From Jiella endophytica (GTDB lineage Bacteria > Pseudomonadota > Alphaproteobacteria > Rhizobiales > Rhizobiaceae), in the NCBI RefSeq assembly GCF_004519335.1, contig NZ_SOZD01000001.1:434001-498000 (forward strand): DNA of 64,000 nucleotides, read 5' to 3'. The translations under genes and the position numbers were made by a program. Below are positions 1-8,659 of the stretch, piece after piece. Under the pieces are notes generated by a model. That model was not told the origin of the DNA and made no database searches. It saw nothing but the letters and a program-made list of their open reading frames with translations. How positions within the stretch are numbered: position 1 is the stretch's first letter; every line of letters starts with the position of its first letter.

Positions 1-307
1 CGGCGATGCCTTCGGCTTTCCCGTCGGCGAAGAGGGCATGGATGACCGTCGCCGGATCGCCGATCTTCGCGGCGATCGCTTCCGGCTCCTGTATCAGTCG
101 CTGGTACCAGAGGTGGTTCGATCCGACCCGGCGCAAGAGCTCGCAGTACCAGGCGAGATCCGGGCGCTCGGCCCGCTCGAAGCGCCAGTCGTCCTTGCCG
201 GTGCTGGCGAAGGGCGCATCGTCCGGCGGCGTGCGTCGCTCGAGGATGGTCGCGATGGCGGCGAGCTTGCCGGGAGGAATGTCGGTGAATCCGTCTGGAA
301 GGGACAT
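1..307 (-). CDS. GNAT-family N-acetyltransferase, 3' part cut by window edge
   Basis: Reading leftwards from an ATG at 307 there is an open frame of 102 codons that runs off the window with no stop. The protein begins MSLPDGFTDIPPGKLAAI and continues with DLAWYCELLRRVGSNHLWYQRL, a layout seen at the N-terminus of rhizobial GNAT acetyltransferases. The acetyl-CoA-binding part would lie outside the window, so substrate and catalytic residues cannot be judged. It diverges from the Hsp70 gene that starts at 578, and the 270 nt between them hold both promoters. Confidence 0.6.
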   Translation of the reverse strand, partial: MSLPDGFTDIPPGKLAAIATILERRTPPDDAPFASTGKDDWRFERAERPDLAWYCELLRRVGSNHLWYQRLIQEPEAIAAKIGDPATVIHALFADGKAEGIA

Positions 308-577
308 CGGGCGATCGATCCGCATCGGAGGGCGTCTGGGAACATCTGGCAGGTGAGGGGTTGGCCGATAAAGCCCCGCCGCCGCTGGCGCAATGCTTCG
401 TCGCATCGACCGGCAATTTCACCGGGCCGGTCTTCAAGCTGTCGCCGCCTTGGGGTAGAGACGCCGTTTCGCGCGGGACGCCCGGCCCGGGCGACCCGCC
501 TCTTCACGCGCCTGCCTGTTGCCCGACTAACGTCGCCGCGGGGGCGCAGCGCCCAGATCCCAAGCCGAGATAGCACC

Positions 578-1867
578 TTGCCTGACCTCTTCGCCGGCCT
601 CGACTTCGGCACCACCAACTCGACCCTCGGCCTTGCCGCCCGTTCGAACGCCGCGCCGAGGCTCCTTTCGGTCGAGGGCGATGCGGCGACGCTGCCCTCG
701 GCGCTGTTCTTCAGTTTCGAGGACGGCCGGACCTATTTCGGCCGCGCCGCCGTCTTCGAATATGTCGACGGCGCCGAAGGGCGGTTCATGCGGGCGCTGA
801 AGTCGGTGCTCGGCTCTTCCCTGATGGAGGAGACGACGCGGATCGGCCGCGAGCGCCTCGGCTTCGTCGAGCTGATCGGCCGCTTCCTCGCGCATCTGCG
901 CGGCACTCTCGAGCGCGAGGCCGATCGCGCCGCCGCGGCCGGCGAGGGGACGATCGCCCTCGACAAGGTCGTGCTCGGCCGCCCGGTCCGCTTCGTCGAC
1001 GGCGACGATGCGGCCGACCGCGCCGCCGCAGGACAGCTGGAAGCAGCGGCCCGCGGCGTTGGCTTTTCCGACATCGCCTTCCAGTTCGAGCCCGTCGCTG
1101 CGGCGCTCTACTATGAAAGCCGGATCGCGGCGGAGGAACTGGCGCTGGTCGTCGATATCGGCGGCGGCACTTCGGACTTCTCGGTGGTGCGCCTGTCGCC
1201 CCGGCGGGCGATGGCCGAGGACCGCCTCGACGACATTTTGAGCTTCACCGGCGTCCATGTCGGCGGCACCGACTTCGACCGGCTTTTGTCGATCGCCGAG
1301 GTGATGCCGCATTTCGGCCTCGGCAGCTCGACCGCCGACGGCAAGCGGCGCCTGCCGGTCTGGTACTTCAACGACATGGCCACCTGGCACCGGATCAACA
1401 TGCTCTACACGCCCTCGGTTCTGCGCGACATCCGGGCGCTGGAGCGCGAGGCGGCCGAGCCGTCGAAGCTTTCGCGCTTTGCCCATCTTCTCGAGCATCG
1501 CTCCGGCCACCGGCTCGCCGGCGCGGTGGAAACGGCGAAGATCGCCCTGACCGATGCCGAGGAGGCGACGGTCATGCTGCGCGAGGCGGGGCTGACCATC
1601 GCGGCGCCGACGAGCCGTTCGGCCTTCGAGGCGGCGACGGGCGAACTCGTCGCGAGGATCGGCGGCGCCATCGACGGGGCGCTTCTGGAGGCGGGGGTGG
1701 CCGCAACCGCGATCGAGACCGTCATCCTCACCGGCGGCGGCGCGCAGGTGCCGGCGGTGCGGGCTGCCGCCGTCTCGCGCTTTCCAGGCGCCAAGATCGC
1801 CCAGTCGGATGCCTTCGGCTCCGTCGGTCTCGGCCTCGGCATCGATGCGGCCCGCAAGTTCGGCTGA
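578..1867 (+). CDS. YegD-like Hsp70-family protein (actin-fold ATPase)
   Basis: A 429-residue protein of the DnaK/actin ATPase superfamily without a DnaK substrate-binding lid. The three nucleotide-binding signatures are in order: LDFGTTNS at residues 8-15 (phosphate 1), VDIGGGTSDF from about 192 (phosphate 2) and LTGGGAQVP from about 382 (adenosine). The length matches E. coli YegD (about 450 aa) rather than DnaK (about 640). The start is the TTG at 578, because the conserved nucleotide-binding strand begins right after it; the frame is open further upstream but that part reads as non-protein. The client is unknown. It converges on the alcohol dehydrogenase gene. Confidence 0.85.
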   Translation: MPDLFAGLDFGTTNSTLGLAARSNAAPRLLSVEGDAATLPSALFFSFEDGRTYFGRAAVFEYVDGAEGRFMRALKSVLGSSLMEETTRIGRERLGFVELIGRFLAHLRGTLEREADRAAAAGEGTIALDKVVLGRPVRFVDGDDAADRAAAGQLEAAARGVGFSDIAFQFEPVAAALYYESRIAAEELALVVDIGGGTSDFSVVRLSPRRAMAEDRLDDILSFTGVHVGGTDFDRLLSIAEVMPHFGLGSSTADGKRRLPVWYFNDMATWHRINMLYTPSVLRDIRALEREAAEPSKLSRFAHLLEHRSGHRLAGAVETAKIALTDAEEATVMLREAGLTIAAPTSRSAFEAATGELVARIGGAIDGALLEAGVAATAIETVILTGGGAQVPAVRAAAVSRFPGAKIAQSDAFGSVGLGLGIDAARKFG

Positions 1868-1893
1868 GACAGCCGAGAGACGTGCGACGCCTT

Positions 1894-1910
1894 GGCCCGC
1901 TCGGCGGGCC
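1894..1910. terminator. GC hairpin between convergent genes
   Basis: Seven-bp perfect arms (GGCCCGC / GCGGGCC) around a TCG loop, lying between the stops of the convergent Hsp70 and alcohol dehydrogenase genes. No T-run follows on either strand, so termination is inferred from position only. Confidence 0.4.
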
Positions 1911-1917
1911 GGCGGGC

Positions 1918-3045
1918 TCACATTTCGATGACGTGGCGCACCGTTCGGCCTTCGGCGAGGGCGTCGAGTGCGGCATTGATGTCGTCGAGGCCGCCGGTGC
2001 TGGTGAGCAGCCGGTCGACGGGAAGCAGTCCCGCCTTGAACAGCGCGACGTAGCGGGGAATGTCGCGGCTCGGGATGCAGCTGCCGATATAGCTGCCCTT
2101 GAGGGTGCGCTCCTCGGCGACGAGCGTCACCGGCGCGAGCGCCAGCCGCTCCGTCGGTGCGGCGAGGCCGCCGGTCACCGTCAGCCCGCCGCGGCGGGTG
2201 ATCCGATAGGCAAAGTCGAGGGCAGGGACCGAGCCGGCGAGTTCGACCGCCGCATCGACGCCGCCGCCGGTCAGCGCCTTGACCTTTGCCTCTGCGCCGT
2301 CCTCGCGCGGATCGATCGCGTCGCTCGCGCCGAGTTCCAGCGCCAATGCCCGCTTCTCCGGGATCGGATCGACCGCGACGAGCCTCGCCGCGCCGCTGGC
2401 CTTCGCGCCGAGAAGGGCGGCAAGGCCGACGCCGCCGAGGCCGATCACCGCGACGCTCTGGCCGGCCCGGATTGCCGCAGTGTTCACCACGGCGCCGACC
2501 CCGGTCAGCACCGCGCAGCCGAACAGGGCGGCATGGGCAAAGGGCAGGTCCCTGTCGATCTTCACCAGCGAATTGCGCGAGACCACCGCCGCCTCGGCAA
2601 AGGCCGAGACGCCGATGTGGTGATGCACCGGCTGGCCGCGATGCTTCAGCCGGATCGCACCGCCGAGGAGGGTGCCGGCGCCGTTCGCCGCGGCGCCCGG
2701 CTCGCAGAGCGCCGGGCGGCCCTCGGCGCAGGGGACGCAATGGCCGCAGGAGGGAACGAAGACCATGACGACGTGATCGCCGACGGCAAGGTCGTCGACG
2801 CCGTCCCCGAGCGCCTCGACGACACCCGCAGCCTCGTGGCCGAGTGCCATCGGCACCGGCCGCGGGCGCGCGCCGTTGACGACCGAGAGGTCGGAGTGGC
2901 AGAGGCCCGCCGCCTTGACCCGCACCAGCACCTCGCCGCGTCCGGGCGCCTCCAGCTCCAGCGTCTCGATGGCGAGCGGTCGTGTCTCGGCGTAGGGCGC
3001 GGCGACGGGCGACCGGTTGAGAACGGCGGCACGAATGGTGGTCAA
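1918..3045 (-). CDS. Zinc-dependent alcohol dehydrogenase (MDR family)
   Basis: A 375-residue medium-chain dehydrogenase that would oxidise an alcohol to an aldehyde with NAD(P). Catalytic zinc ligands are C49, H70-E71 and C177. The structural zinc lobe has four cysteines at 100, 103, 106 and 114. The Rossmann motif GLGGVG lies near residues 202-207. The start is a TTG at 3045 preceded by GGGAGGAG at good spacing; it gives an N-terminus (TTIRAAVLNR) typical of the family, and the open frame further upstream looks non-coding. The sequence resembles alcohol dehydrogenases of the AdhB/class III group; the substrate is not evident. No linked pathway genes are nearby. Confidence 0.85.
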   Translation of the reverse strand: MTTIRAAVLNRSPVAAPYAETRPLAIETLELEAPGRGEVLVRVKAAGLCHSDLSVVNGARPRPVPMALGHEAAGVVEALGDGVDDLAVGDHVVMVFVPSCGHCVPCAEGRPALCEPGAAANGAGTLLGGAIRLKHRGQPVHHHIGVSAFAEAAVVSRNSLVKIDRDLPFAHAALFGCAVLTGVGAVVNTAAIRAGQSVAVIGLGGVGLAALLGAKASGAARLVAVDPIPEKRALALELGASDAIDPREDGAEAKVKALTGGGVDAAVELAGSVPALDFAYRITRRGGLTVTGGLAAPTERLALAPVTLVAEERTLKGSYIGSCIPSRDIPRYVALFKAGLLPVDRLLTSTGGLDDINAALDALAEGRTVRHVIEM

Positions 3046-3398
3046 GGCAGGTCTCCTCCCGTCATGCCCACCAGCGCCGCGACACGAAGAGGCGACAGGG
3101 ACGGGCGTTTGCCGGGAGGCTAACCCCGGCCGGGTCTCGGCGAAAGGTGCAAACTGCCACGAGGGCCTAGCCGGCGTCGGTCCCCGCATCGGCCGGTGCA
3201 ATGGCTGGTCAAGCGAAGGCAACGCGCCCGAGCTCGGCCGGAGGATGTACTTGGTCAAAATCCGTAAGTCTGCAATAATATAAGATCTATGGACGCATAA
3301 TATTGGTTGCGAAAAATATCAATTCGATAGAATTCCCTAACGGTAGAAAGTGCGGCATAGTCGATATATCTGCAGGGTTGCGATGGGAGGGGATGGTG
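3046..3398 (+). promoter_or_regulatory. AT-rich leader of the tail-collar genes with two candidate promoters
   Basis: This 353-nt stretch has no supported gene. From about 3240 the base composition turns AT-rich, unlike the rest of the window. Two sigma-70-like promoters can be read: TTGGTC (3251-3256), 17 bp, AATAAT (3274-3279); and TTGGTT (3303-3308), 17 bp, GATAGA (3326-3331). Either would drive the collar genes with a 65-115 nt leader. AT-rich leaders like this can be targets of MucR-type silencers, which is inference here. Confidence 0.45.
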
Positions 3399-4034
3399 AT
3401 GACAGGTTGGATATTTGTCCGCAGGATGGCTGCCGCAACGGCACTGCTGATCCTCGGCGCGATCGGCACGACGCCCGCTGCGGCCCAGGTGGACCCCTAT
3501 GTCGGGCAGGTGATGCTGACCGGCGCGACCTTCTGCCCGCGCGGTACCACCGAGGCGAACGGCGCCATTCTTCCCATCGCACAGAACACCGCTCTCTTCT
3601 CGCTGCTCGGCACGAACTATGGCGGTAACGGCACGTCGACCTTCGCTCTTCCGGACCTTCGCGGCCGCGTTCCGATCGGGGTCGGCCAGGGGCCGGGCCT
3701 GCCGGACTATAGCCAGGGCGAACAGGGCGGGTCGGTCTCGACCACGCTGACACTGCAGAACCTGCCGTCCCATACCCATGCCGCGACCGGCACGCTGAGC
3801 GCCTCGGCGCAGCCCGGGACCACGGCATCGCCCGGCGGCAACAGTCTGGCGGCCTCGACCGGCGGCACGTTCATCTATCGCTCGCGCGGCTCGCCGGATC
3901 AGGCGCTCAACCCCGGCTCCGTCACCATCGCCGTCCAGAACGCCGGCGGCAGCCAGCCGATCGACAACCGCACTCCCTATCTCACCCTGCGCTGGTGCAT
4001 CGCGCTCGTCGGCGTGTTTCCGCCGCGAAACTGA
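3399..4034 (+). CDS. Secreted phage-tail-collar-domain protein, first of a tandem pair
   Basis: A 211-residue protein with a Sec-type signal peptide ending near AAAQ, then the tail-collar (MdpB-like, COG4675) pattern: YVGQVMLTGATFCPRGT, the core ALFSLLGTNYGGNG followed by FALPDLRGR, and a C-terminal PYLTLRWC. Only two cysteines remain in the mature chain (in FCPRG and RWCI) and both recur in the paralogue, so a disulfide is plausible. ATG 3399 is preferred over ATG 3393 because GGGAGGGG ends at 3392. Phage collar domains attach short tail fibres; free-standing secreted versions occur in bacteria with no settled role. No other phage genes are near. Confidence 0.75.
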   Translation: MTGWIFVRRMAAATALLILGAIGTTPAAAQVDPYVGQVMLTGATFCPRGTTEANGAILPIAQNTALFSLLGTNYGGNGTSTFALPDLRGRVPIGVGQGPGLPDYSQGEQGGSVSTTLTLQNLPSHTHAATGTLSASAQPGTTASPGGNSLAASTGGTFIYRSRGSPDQALNPGSVTIAVQNAGGSQPIDNRTPYLTLRWCIALVGVFPPRN

Positions 4035-4079
4035 TCGCAGCTCGCCGTCCGACAAATCCGCACCGATGCGAGAGGCACC

Positions 4080-4730
4080 ATGGCCAGAGAATCGATCCGT
4101 CACTATCGCCGCCGCACACGGTTCGCCGCAGCCGTCGCCTCCGGCCTCTGCGCCGCCGCAGCGATGACCGCGACGCCAGGTTTCGCGCAGGAGTACTATC
4201 TCGCGCAGATCCTTCCGATCGCCGGGTCGTTCTGCCCCCAGGGGACGGCCGATGCGCAGGGCCAGCTCCTTGCGATCAATTCGAATCAGGCGCTGTTCTC
4301 GCTGCTCGGCACGACCTATGGCGGCGACGGGCGGGTCACCTTCGCTTTGCCGGACATGCGGGGCGTCGAGACGCTTCAGTTCGGCCAGGGCTCCGGTCTG
4401 CCCAACTACAATCTCGGGCAGCGCGGCGGCACGTCCACCGTCGCCGTCGGCCAGGCCAACATGCCGATCCACAACCATCTCGTCACCGGCCAGTTGCTCG
4501 GGTCGGATGTCGCCGCCGCGGCCGATACCCCGGGAGGAAACAGCCTCGCGCAGCCGACCAACGGCGTCTTCATCTACAACGCCAATGCGCCGGACGTGGC
4601 GATGGGCTCCAGCAGCCTGGCCGTGACTCTCGGCAATGCCGGCGGCAGCGTGCCCTTCCAGCACAACAGCCCCTATCTTGCCATGCGCTGGTGCATCGTC
4701 ATGCAAGGCATTTTTCCGAGCCGCAACTGA
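4080..4730 (+). CDS. Secreted phage-tail-collar-domain protein, second of a tandem pair
   Basis: A 216-residue paralogue of the preceding gene, 45 nt downstream and probably in the same transcript. It has an arginine-rich N-terminus and signal peptide ending at GFAQ, then YYLAQILPIAGSFCPQGT, ALFSLLGTTYGGDG, FALPDMRG and a C-terminal PYLAMRWCIVMQGIFPSRN. The two cysteines sit at the same places as in the first copy, and both proteins end in FPxRN. A conserved extreme C-terminus suggests a structural or export role for it. The pair looks like a local duplication that has since diverged. Function is unknown beyond the collar fold. Confidence 0.75.
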   Translation: MARESIRHYRRRTRFAAAVASGLCAAAAMTATPGFAQEYYLAQILPIAGSFCPQGTADAQGQLLAINSNQALFSLLGTTYGGDGRVTFALPDMRGVETLQFGQGSGLPNYNLGQRGGTSTVAVGQANMPIHNHLVTGQLLGSDVAAAADTPGGNSLAQPTNGVFIYNANAPDVAMGSSSLAVTLGNAGGSVPFQHNSPYLAMRWCIVMQGIFPSRN

Positions 4731-5045
4731 GCGGCGCTGCAGCGGATTCGAGCCGGAGCCGGCCGATCACCGACATTCGGGCGGCGCGTCGCGGCGGCGC
4801 GCGATCTGCAGCCTTGCGGGCCCTGCGGCGGCCGGGCGGCATAGCTCGGCGGAGCGATGGGTCGGCCCGGATCGAATGCGGTTCCGCAGGCGCCGCCGAC
4901 GCGATTCTCCGCCGTTGAAAGCTGCTCCGGGCATGTCGCCAGCGGCGATCTCCAAGCCCTCAAATGGCCTCATTTGCGAAAGACGTCCGGGCTCGTTAAG
5001 GAACCCCCGTCGAGTGCAATCAACGCGCCGAAAGGACATGAGGCC
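4731..5045. other. Intergenic stretch with no gene seen
   Basis: A 315-nt GC-rich gap between the second collar gene and the IalB-like gene. Frames that stay open here have no recognisable start or domain. An AAAGGA at 5031-5036 is the likely ribosome-binding site of the next gene. No clear promoter or hairpin was found. Confidence 0.4.
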
Positions 5046-5705
5046 GTGCAAGACCGGATGAAGAACGCTTCGCTTTCGAAGCTCGCGGGCGTGCTCGTGG
5101 GTACAGCCACGCTGCTCGCCGGTGCGCCCCTGGCCAACGCCCAGGATGCCAATGCCAAGCCGCAGGTGATGCCGACCGAATGGTTCAAGGTCTGCACCAA
5201 GCAGGGCGAAAACGATATCTGCAACACCCAGTATTCGCTGGTCGCCGATACCCGCCAGCTGATCACCGCGGTCAACCTGATCAACGTCAAGGGCAAGGTG
5301 AACCAGCAGGTGATCCAGGCCGTGGTGCCGACCGGCCGGGTCATTCCCGCCGGCGTGCAGGTCAAGGTCGACAGCAACCAGCCGCTGACGCTGAACTATT
5401 CCGTCTGCTTCCCGAACCGCTGCATCGCCGAGGCGGAGCTGAGCGACGCCCTCGTCGCCAGCATGAAGAAGGGCAACCAGATGGTCGTCACTTCGATCAA
5501 CTTCCAGCGCCAGGCCAACCCCATTCCGGTGACGCTGAAAGGCTTTACCGACGCCTATGACGGTCCGCCGAAGGACCAGTCGGCGCTCGCCCAGCGCCAG
5601 AAGGAGCTGAACGACGCGCTGCAGAAGCAGGCCGAGGAGCGTCGCAAGAAGTTCGAGGACGCCCAGAACGCCGCCAAGCAGAGCGGCGCGACCTCGACTC
5701 AGTAA
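5046..5705 (+). CDS. Invasion-associated locus B (IalB) family periplasmic protein
   Basis: A protein of about 219 residues with a signal peptide (LLAGAPLANAQ cleavage region) and the IalB pattern: EWFKVCTKQGENDICNTQY, then the second cysteine pair in YSVCFPNRCIAEAEL. The last 50 residues are a charged, probably coiled helix rich in K, E, Q and A. IalB was named for erythrocyte invasion in Bartonella, but the family is widespread in non-pathogenic Hyphomicrobiales as periplasmic or outer-membrane-associated proteins of unclear role. The GTG at 5046 has AAAGGA nine bases upstream; ATG 5058 is an alternative giving a four-residue shorter signal peptide. It is followed by a dispersed repeat and a strong terminator. 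Confidence 0.8.
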   Translation: MQDRMKNASLSKLAGVLVGTATLLAGAPLANAQDANAKPQVMPTEWFKVCTKQGENDICNTQYSLVADTRQLITAVNLINVKGKVNQQVIQAVVPTGRVIPAGVQVKVDSNQPLTLNYSVCFPNRCIAEAELSDALVASMKKGNQMVVTSINFQRQANPIPVTLKGFTDAYDGPPKDQSALAQRQKELNDALQKQAEERRKKFEDAQNAAKQSGATSTQ

Positions 5706-5737
5706 GCCGGACGGCCCGGGGCGATCCACGGCCCATT

Positions 5738-5836
5738 GGAGCGCCGTGCGTCCGAATGGACGCACAAAGGACGCTCCAAGTTATTGAATCTGCGCATCGT
5801 GCTGTCCGAAATCGATTTCGATTTTCGGGCCGATGC
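5738..5836 (-). repeat. Dispersed intergenic repeat, copy 1 (inverted orientation)
   Basis: About 99 bp that, read on the minus strand, aligns with the copies at 9600-9697 and 14810-14911. It holds a perfect hairpin GTGCGTCC-GAAT-GGACGCAC (5747-5766) and a second, ATCGATTTCGAT-type dyad near 5811-5827. The AGCGTCC block between the dyads is shared by all copies. It lies between the IalB-like gene and its terminator. Confidence 0.8.
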
Positions 5837-5857
5837 TGTAGCCTGATCGAAACGAAG

Positions 5858-5891
5858 CGACCGGCGCCGTGGAAGCGGCGCCGGTCGTTTT
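5858..5891 (+). terminator. Rho-independent terminator after the IalB-like gene
   Basis: A perfect 12-bp stem, CGACCGGCGCCG at 5858-5869 and CGGCGCCGGTCG at 5876-5887, with a 6-nt loop and a TTTT run on the plus strand. It would end transcripts from the IalB-like gene after they pass through repeat copy 1. Confidence 0.8.
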
Positions 5892-5930
5892 GTCTGCATG
5901 GTCCCCGGTGCAGGGTGACCCTCGCCGTCG

Positions 5931-6254
5931 TCAGTTGCGGTTCTCGATCCGCAGCCGGTAGACCCCGTCGAACGGACCGTCGAACATCTCGTTCACCTGG
6001 GGATGGCGGACCGGCGCGCCGGTCTCGTCAAGCATCAGATTCTGCTCCGAGACATAGGCGACATATTCGGTCTCGGCGTTCTCGGCGAACAGGTGGTAGA
6101 ACGGCTGGTCCTTGCGCGGCCGCACCGTTTCGGGGATCGACTCGTACCATTCCTCGGTGTTGTCGAATTCCGGATCGACGTCGAAGACGACGCCGCGAAA
6201 CGGGTAGAGTCGGTGCCGGACGATCTGGCCGATGTTGAAACGGGCGGTTTGCAT
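5931..6254 (-). CDS. hspQ: Heat-shock protein HspQ (hemimethylated-DNA-binding YccV fold)
   Basis: A 107-residue protein covering the whole HspQ/YccV domain: ARFNIGQIVRHRLYPFRGVV at the start, then VDPEFDNTEEW, KDQPFYHLFAENAETEYVAYVSEQNL and HPQVNEMF. HspQ in enterobacteria is a heat-shock protein that binds hemimethylated oriC DNA and acts as a specificity-enhancing factor for Lon protease; rhizobial homologues are of similar length. Start at 6254 gives the usual MxTARF N-terminus; ATG 6263 lies three codons upstream with GGAG unusually close, so the true start is one of these two. The gene stands alone, convergent with the IalB-like gene. Confidence 0.85.
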   Translation of the reverse strand: MQTARFNIGQIVRHRLYPFRGVVFDVDPEFDNTEEWYESIPETVRPRKDQPFYHLFAENAETEYVAYVSEQNLMLDETGAPVRHPQVNEMFDGPFDGVYRLRIENRN

Positions 6255-6523
6255 TGCCGTCATGACTCCATTAACAAATCGGCCTCGGTCGTCTCTCTTG
6301 GAGACGTCGTCGCCCATCCTTCGCCAGATTCCGAACCGGTTGGTCCGATGCCGCCGCCGAAACACGCGTGCCGCGACACGGCGGTGATGCCGGACTCAAG
6401 GAACCTTTGGCAAGTCACTGACGAAAGTGGAGCTTGGATTTTGGCATTGCCGACGCCGCACACGCACAGCGGATGCCGGTTCCGCTTCCATAGCATGAGA
6501 CCCTGCCGCCCCGGATCGAACCG

Positions 6524-7486
6524 ATGATCGCGATCATCGGGCTGATATCGCCGTTCTTCGGCCTGATCGCGCTCGGCTTCCTGGCGGGACGGCTGGCGCC
6601 GCATCCGGTCAGCGGCCTCGCCTGGCTGAACGTCTTCGTCATCTACATCGCCCTGCCGGCGCTGTTCTTCCAGCTCCTGTCGAAAACCCCGGTCGAACAG
6701 CTGGCGAGCGTTTCCTTCATCGCCGCGACGACGCTCGCGACCTTCGTCATCTTCGTCCTTGGCTTTGCCATCGCGCTTCTCCGCAGCCGCGGCGACATTC
6801 CCGCCGCCACCATCCAGGGGCTCGGCGGCGCCTATGGCAATATCGGCTATATGGGTCCGGGCATCGCTCTCGCCGCGCTTGGGCCCGCGGCGGGCGTGCC
6901 TGTCGCGCTGATCTTCTGCTTCGACAACACGCTGCATTTCGTCATGGCACCGCTGATGATGGCGATCGGCGGCGATCGGCAGGCGCCCTTGGCGATGGTG
7001 CGGCAGGTGCTGGTGAAGATCTTCACCCACCCCTTCATCATCGCCACCATCGTCGGCGTCGGCGCCGCCATCCTCGGCATTCATCCGACCGGCCCGATCG
7101 ATCGCTTCCTGCAGCTTCTCGCCAATGCCGCGGCGCCCTGCGCGCTCTTTGCGATGGGCGTCACGCTGGCGCTGCGGCCGCTGAAGCGCGTGCCGCCGGA
7201 GCTGTTCACCATCGTGCCGATCAAGCTGCTGCTCCACCCGGTCGTCGTCTGGCTGGCGCTCGGTCTTGCCGGCACGTTCGACGACGTCTGGGTGAAGAGC
7301 GCTCTGCTTCTGGCCAGCCTGCCCACCGCCACCAACGTCTTCGTCATCGCCCAGCAATACGAGGTGTGGATCGAGCGGGCCTCGGCGGTGGTGCTGGTGA
7401 CGACGGTGATCTCAGTGGCGACCGTGACGCTCATCCTCTACGGGGTCACGAGCGGCCTCGTGCCCACCCATCCATTTCTTCACTGA
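6524..7486 (+). CDS. AEC-family permease (auxin efflux carrier type)
   Basis: A 320-residue membrane protein with about ten hydrophobic helices. The family marks are NVFVIYIALPALFFQLL near residue 37, the GGAYGNIGYMGPGIALAAL loop near 105-123, and the second repeat with CALFAMGVTLAL and LPTATNVFVIAQQY. Bacterial AEC members move small carboxylates such as malate or malonate by proton coupling; this one has no linked enzyme that would fix the substrate. Its last 75 nt (7412-7486) overlap the 3' end of the oppositely oriented hydroxylase gene, so the two genes are tightly convergent and share coding DNA. Confidence 0.85.
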   Translation: MIAIIGLISPFFGLIALGFLAGRLAPHPVSGLAWLNVFVIYIALPALFFQLLSKTPVEQLASVSFIAATTLATFVIFVLGFAIALLRSRGDIPAATIQGLGGAYGNIGYMGPGIALAALGPAAGVPVALIFCFDNTLHFVMAPLMMAIGGDRQAPLAMVRQVLVKIFTHPFIIATIVGVGAAILGIHPTGPIDRFLQLLANAAAPCALFAMGVTLALRPLKRVPPELFTIVPIKLLLHPVVVWLALGLAGTFDDVWVKSALLLASLPTATNVFVIAQQYEVWIERASAVVLVTTVISVATVTLILYGVTSGLVPTHPFLH

Positions 7487-8659
7487 ACGGGGCAGGCCGG
7501 CGATCCCGGCGCCCGGCACCAGCCCCTCGCGCATGGCGAACTGGCGCAGCGGACCGACGAGGCCCATCGCCGCCATCGTGCCGCTGCGGGCGATCTGGCT
7601 CGGCAGGAAATCCATCAGCAGCGACCGGTTGAGGATGTCGACACCGGCCGTCCGCGAGACGACGTCCCCGCGCCGCCCCGCCTCGTAGCGCGACAGCATC
7701 AGCCGCGAGCCGGGATCGTCGCGGCTTTCCTCCGCCAGCCGGACCAGCGCCTCGGCGTCCCTCAGCCCGAGATTGAGGCCCTGCGCCCCGATCGGCGGAA
7801 AGGCGTGGGCGGCCTCGCCGACGAGGGCGAGGCGGGTGCCGGTCAGGCGCTCGACGCGGCTGCCGCCGAGCGGATAGCGTGCCACCGGACCATCGACGGT
7901 CACCTCGCCGAGGATCCAGTGCAGCTTGTCGGCGATCGTCGAGGCGAGCTTCTCCGGCTTCAGCTCGACATAGAGTTCGGCAAGTTTCGGATCTTCCACC
8001 CAGACCAGCGAGGAGCGGCGGCCGGGCAGCGGCACCTGGGTGAACGGGCCGGTGCGGGTGTGAAATTCGGTCGAGACCGCCCCATGGTCGCGCGTGTGCT
8101 CGAAATTGAGGACGATGGCGGTCTGCGGATAGCTCCACTGCCGAGCGCCGATGCCGGCCGCCTCGCGCATCGCCGAGCGCCGGCCGTCCGCAGCGACGAC
8201 GAGATCGGCGCCCATCTCGCTGCCGTCGGCAAAGCTCACGATCGCCCGGTCGTCGCTCTGGGTCAGGCCGGTCGCCGCGAGCGGCAGGATCTCGAGGTTT
8301 TCGCGCTTTGCCGTGCAGGCCTGAAGCGCCGTCGCAAGATCGGCGTTCAACGTGTTGATGCCGAAGGCGGTCAGGCCGATCTCGCTCGCCCTGAACTCGA
8401 CCGTCGGGGCGCGGAAAAGCCGCCCGAGATCGTCGACGATGCGCATCACCGCGAGCGGCGCCCTCGCTTCGCCGAGGGCGTCGAGAACGCCGAGATCGGC
8501 GAGGAAGGCCAGCGAGCGGCCGAGGATGGCGGAGCTGCGCTTGTCCTCCGGGGCGGGCGGAGCGGCCAGCAGCGTGTCGAAGCCTGCCGATGCGAGACCG
8601 AGTGCCGTGGCCGTGCCGGCGAGCCCGCCGCCGACGACGATGATCTGCCTGCGTTGCAT
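7412..8659 (-). CDS. UbiH/UbiF-type FAD-dependent hydroxylase
   Basis: A 415-residue flavoprotein monooxygenase of the ubiquinone-biosynthesis hydroxylase group. It has the FAD dinucleotide motif VVGGGLAG at residues 8-15, the DG motif ADGRRSAMREAAGI around 157-170 and the second FAD motif GEAAHAFPPIGAQGLNLG at 281-298. ATG 8659 follows AGGGAG at 7-nt spacing. The likely role is a ring hydroxylation step of ubiquinone synthesis in the cytoplasm at the membrane; which position it hydroxylates cannot be told by eye. The 3' end overlaps the AEC permease gene by 75 nt. Confidence 0.85.
   Translation of the reverse strand: MQRRQIIVVGGGLAGTATALGLASAGFDTLLAAPPAPEDKRSSAILGRSLAFLADLGVLDALGEARAPLAVMRIVDDLGRLFRAPTVEFRASEIGLTAFGINTLNADLATALQACTAKRENLEILPLAATGLTQSDDRAIVSFADGSEMGADLVVAADGRRSAMREAAGIGARQWSYPQTAIVLNFEHTRDHGAVSTEFHTRTGPFTQVPLPGRRSSLVWVEDPKLAELYVELKPEKLASTIADKLHWILGEVTVDGPVARYPLGGSRVERLTGTRLALVGEAAHAFPPIGAQGLNLGLRDAEALVRLAEESRDDPGSRLMLSRYEAGRRGDVVSRTAGVDILNRSLLMDFLPSQIARSGTMAAMGLVGPLRQFAMREGLVPGAGIAGLPRSVKKWMGGHEAARDPVEDERHGRH

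Noticed and set aside
3399-4730. Tail-collar genes as part of a prophage
   Set aside because: Both products have signal peptides and no capsid, tail, lysis or integrase genes lie near.
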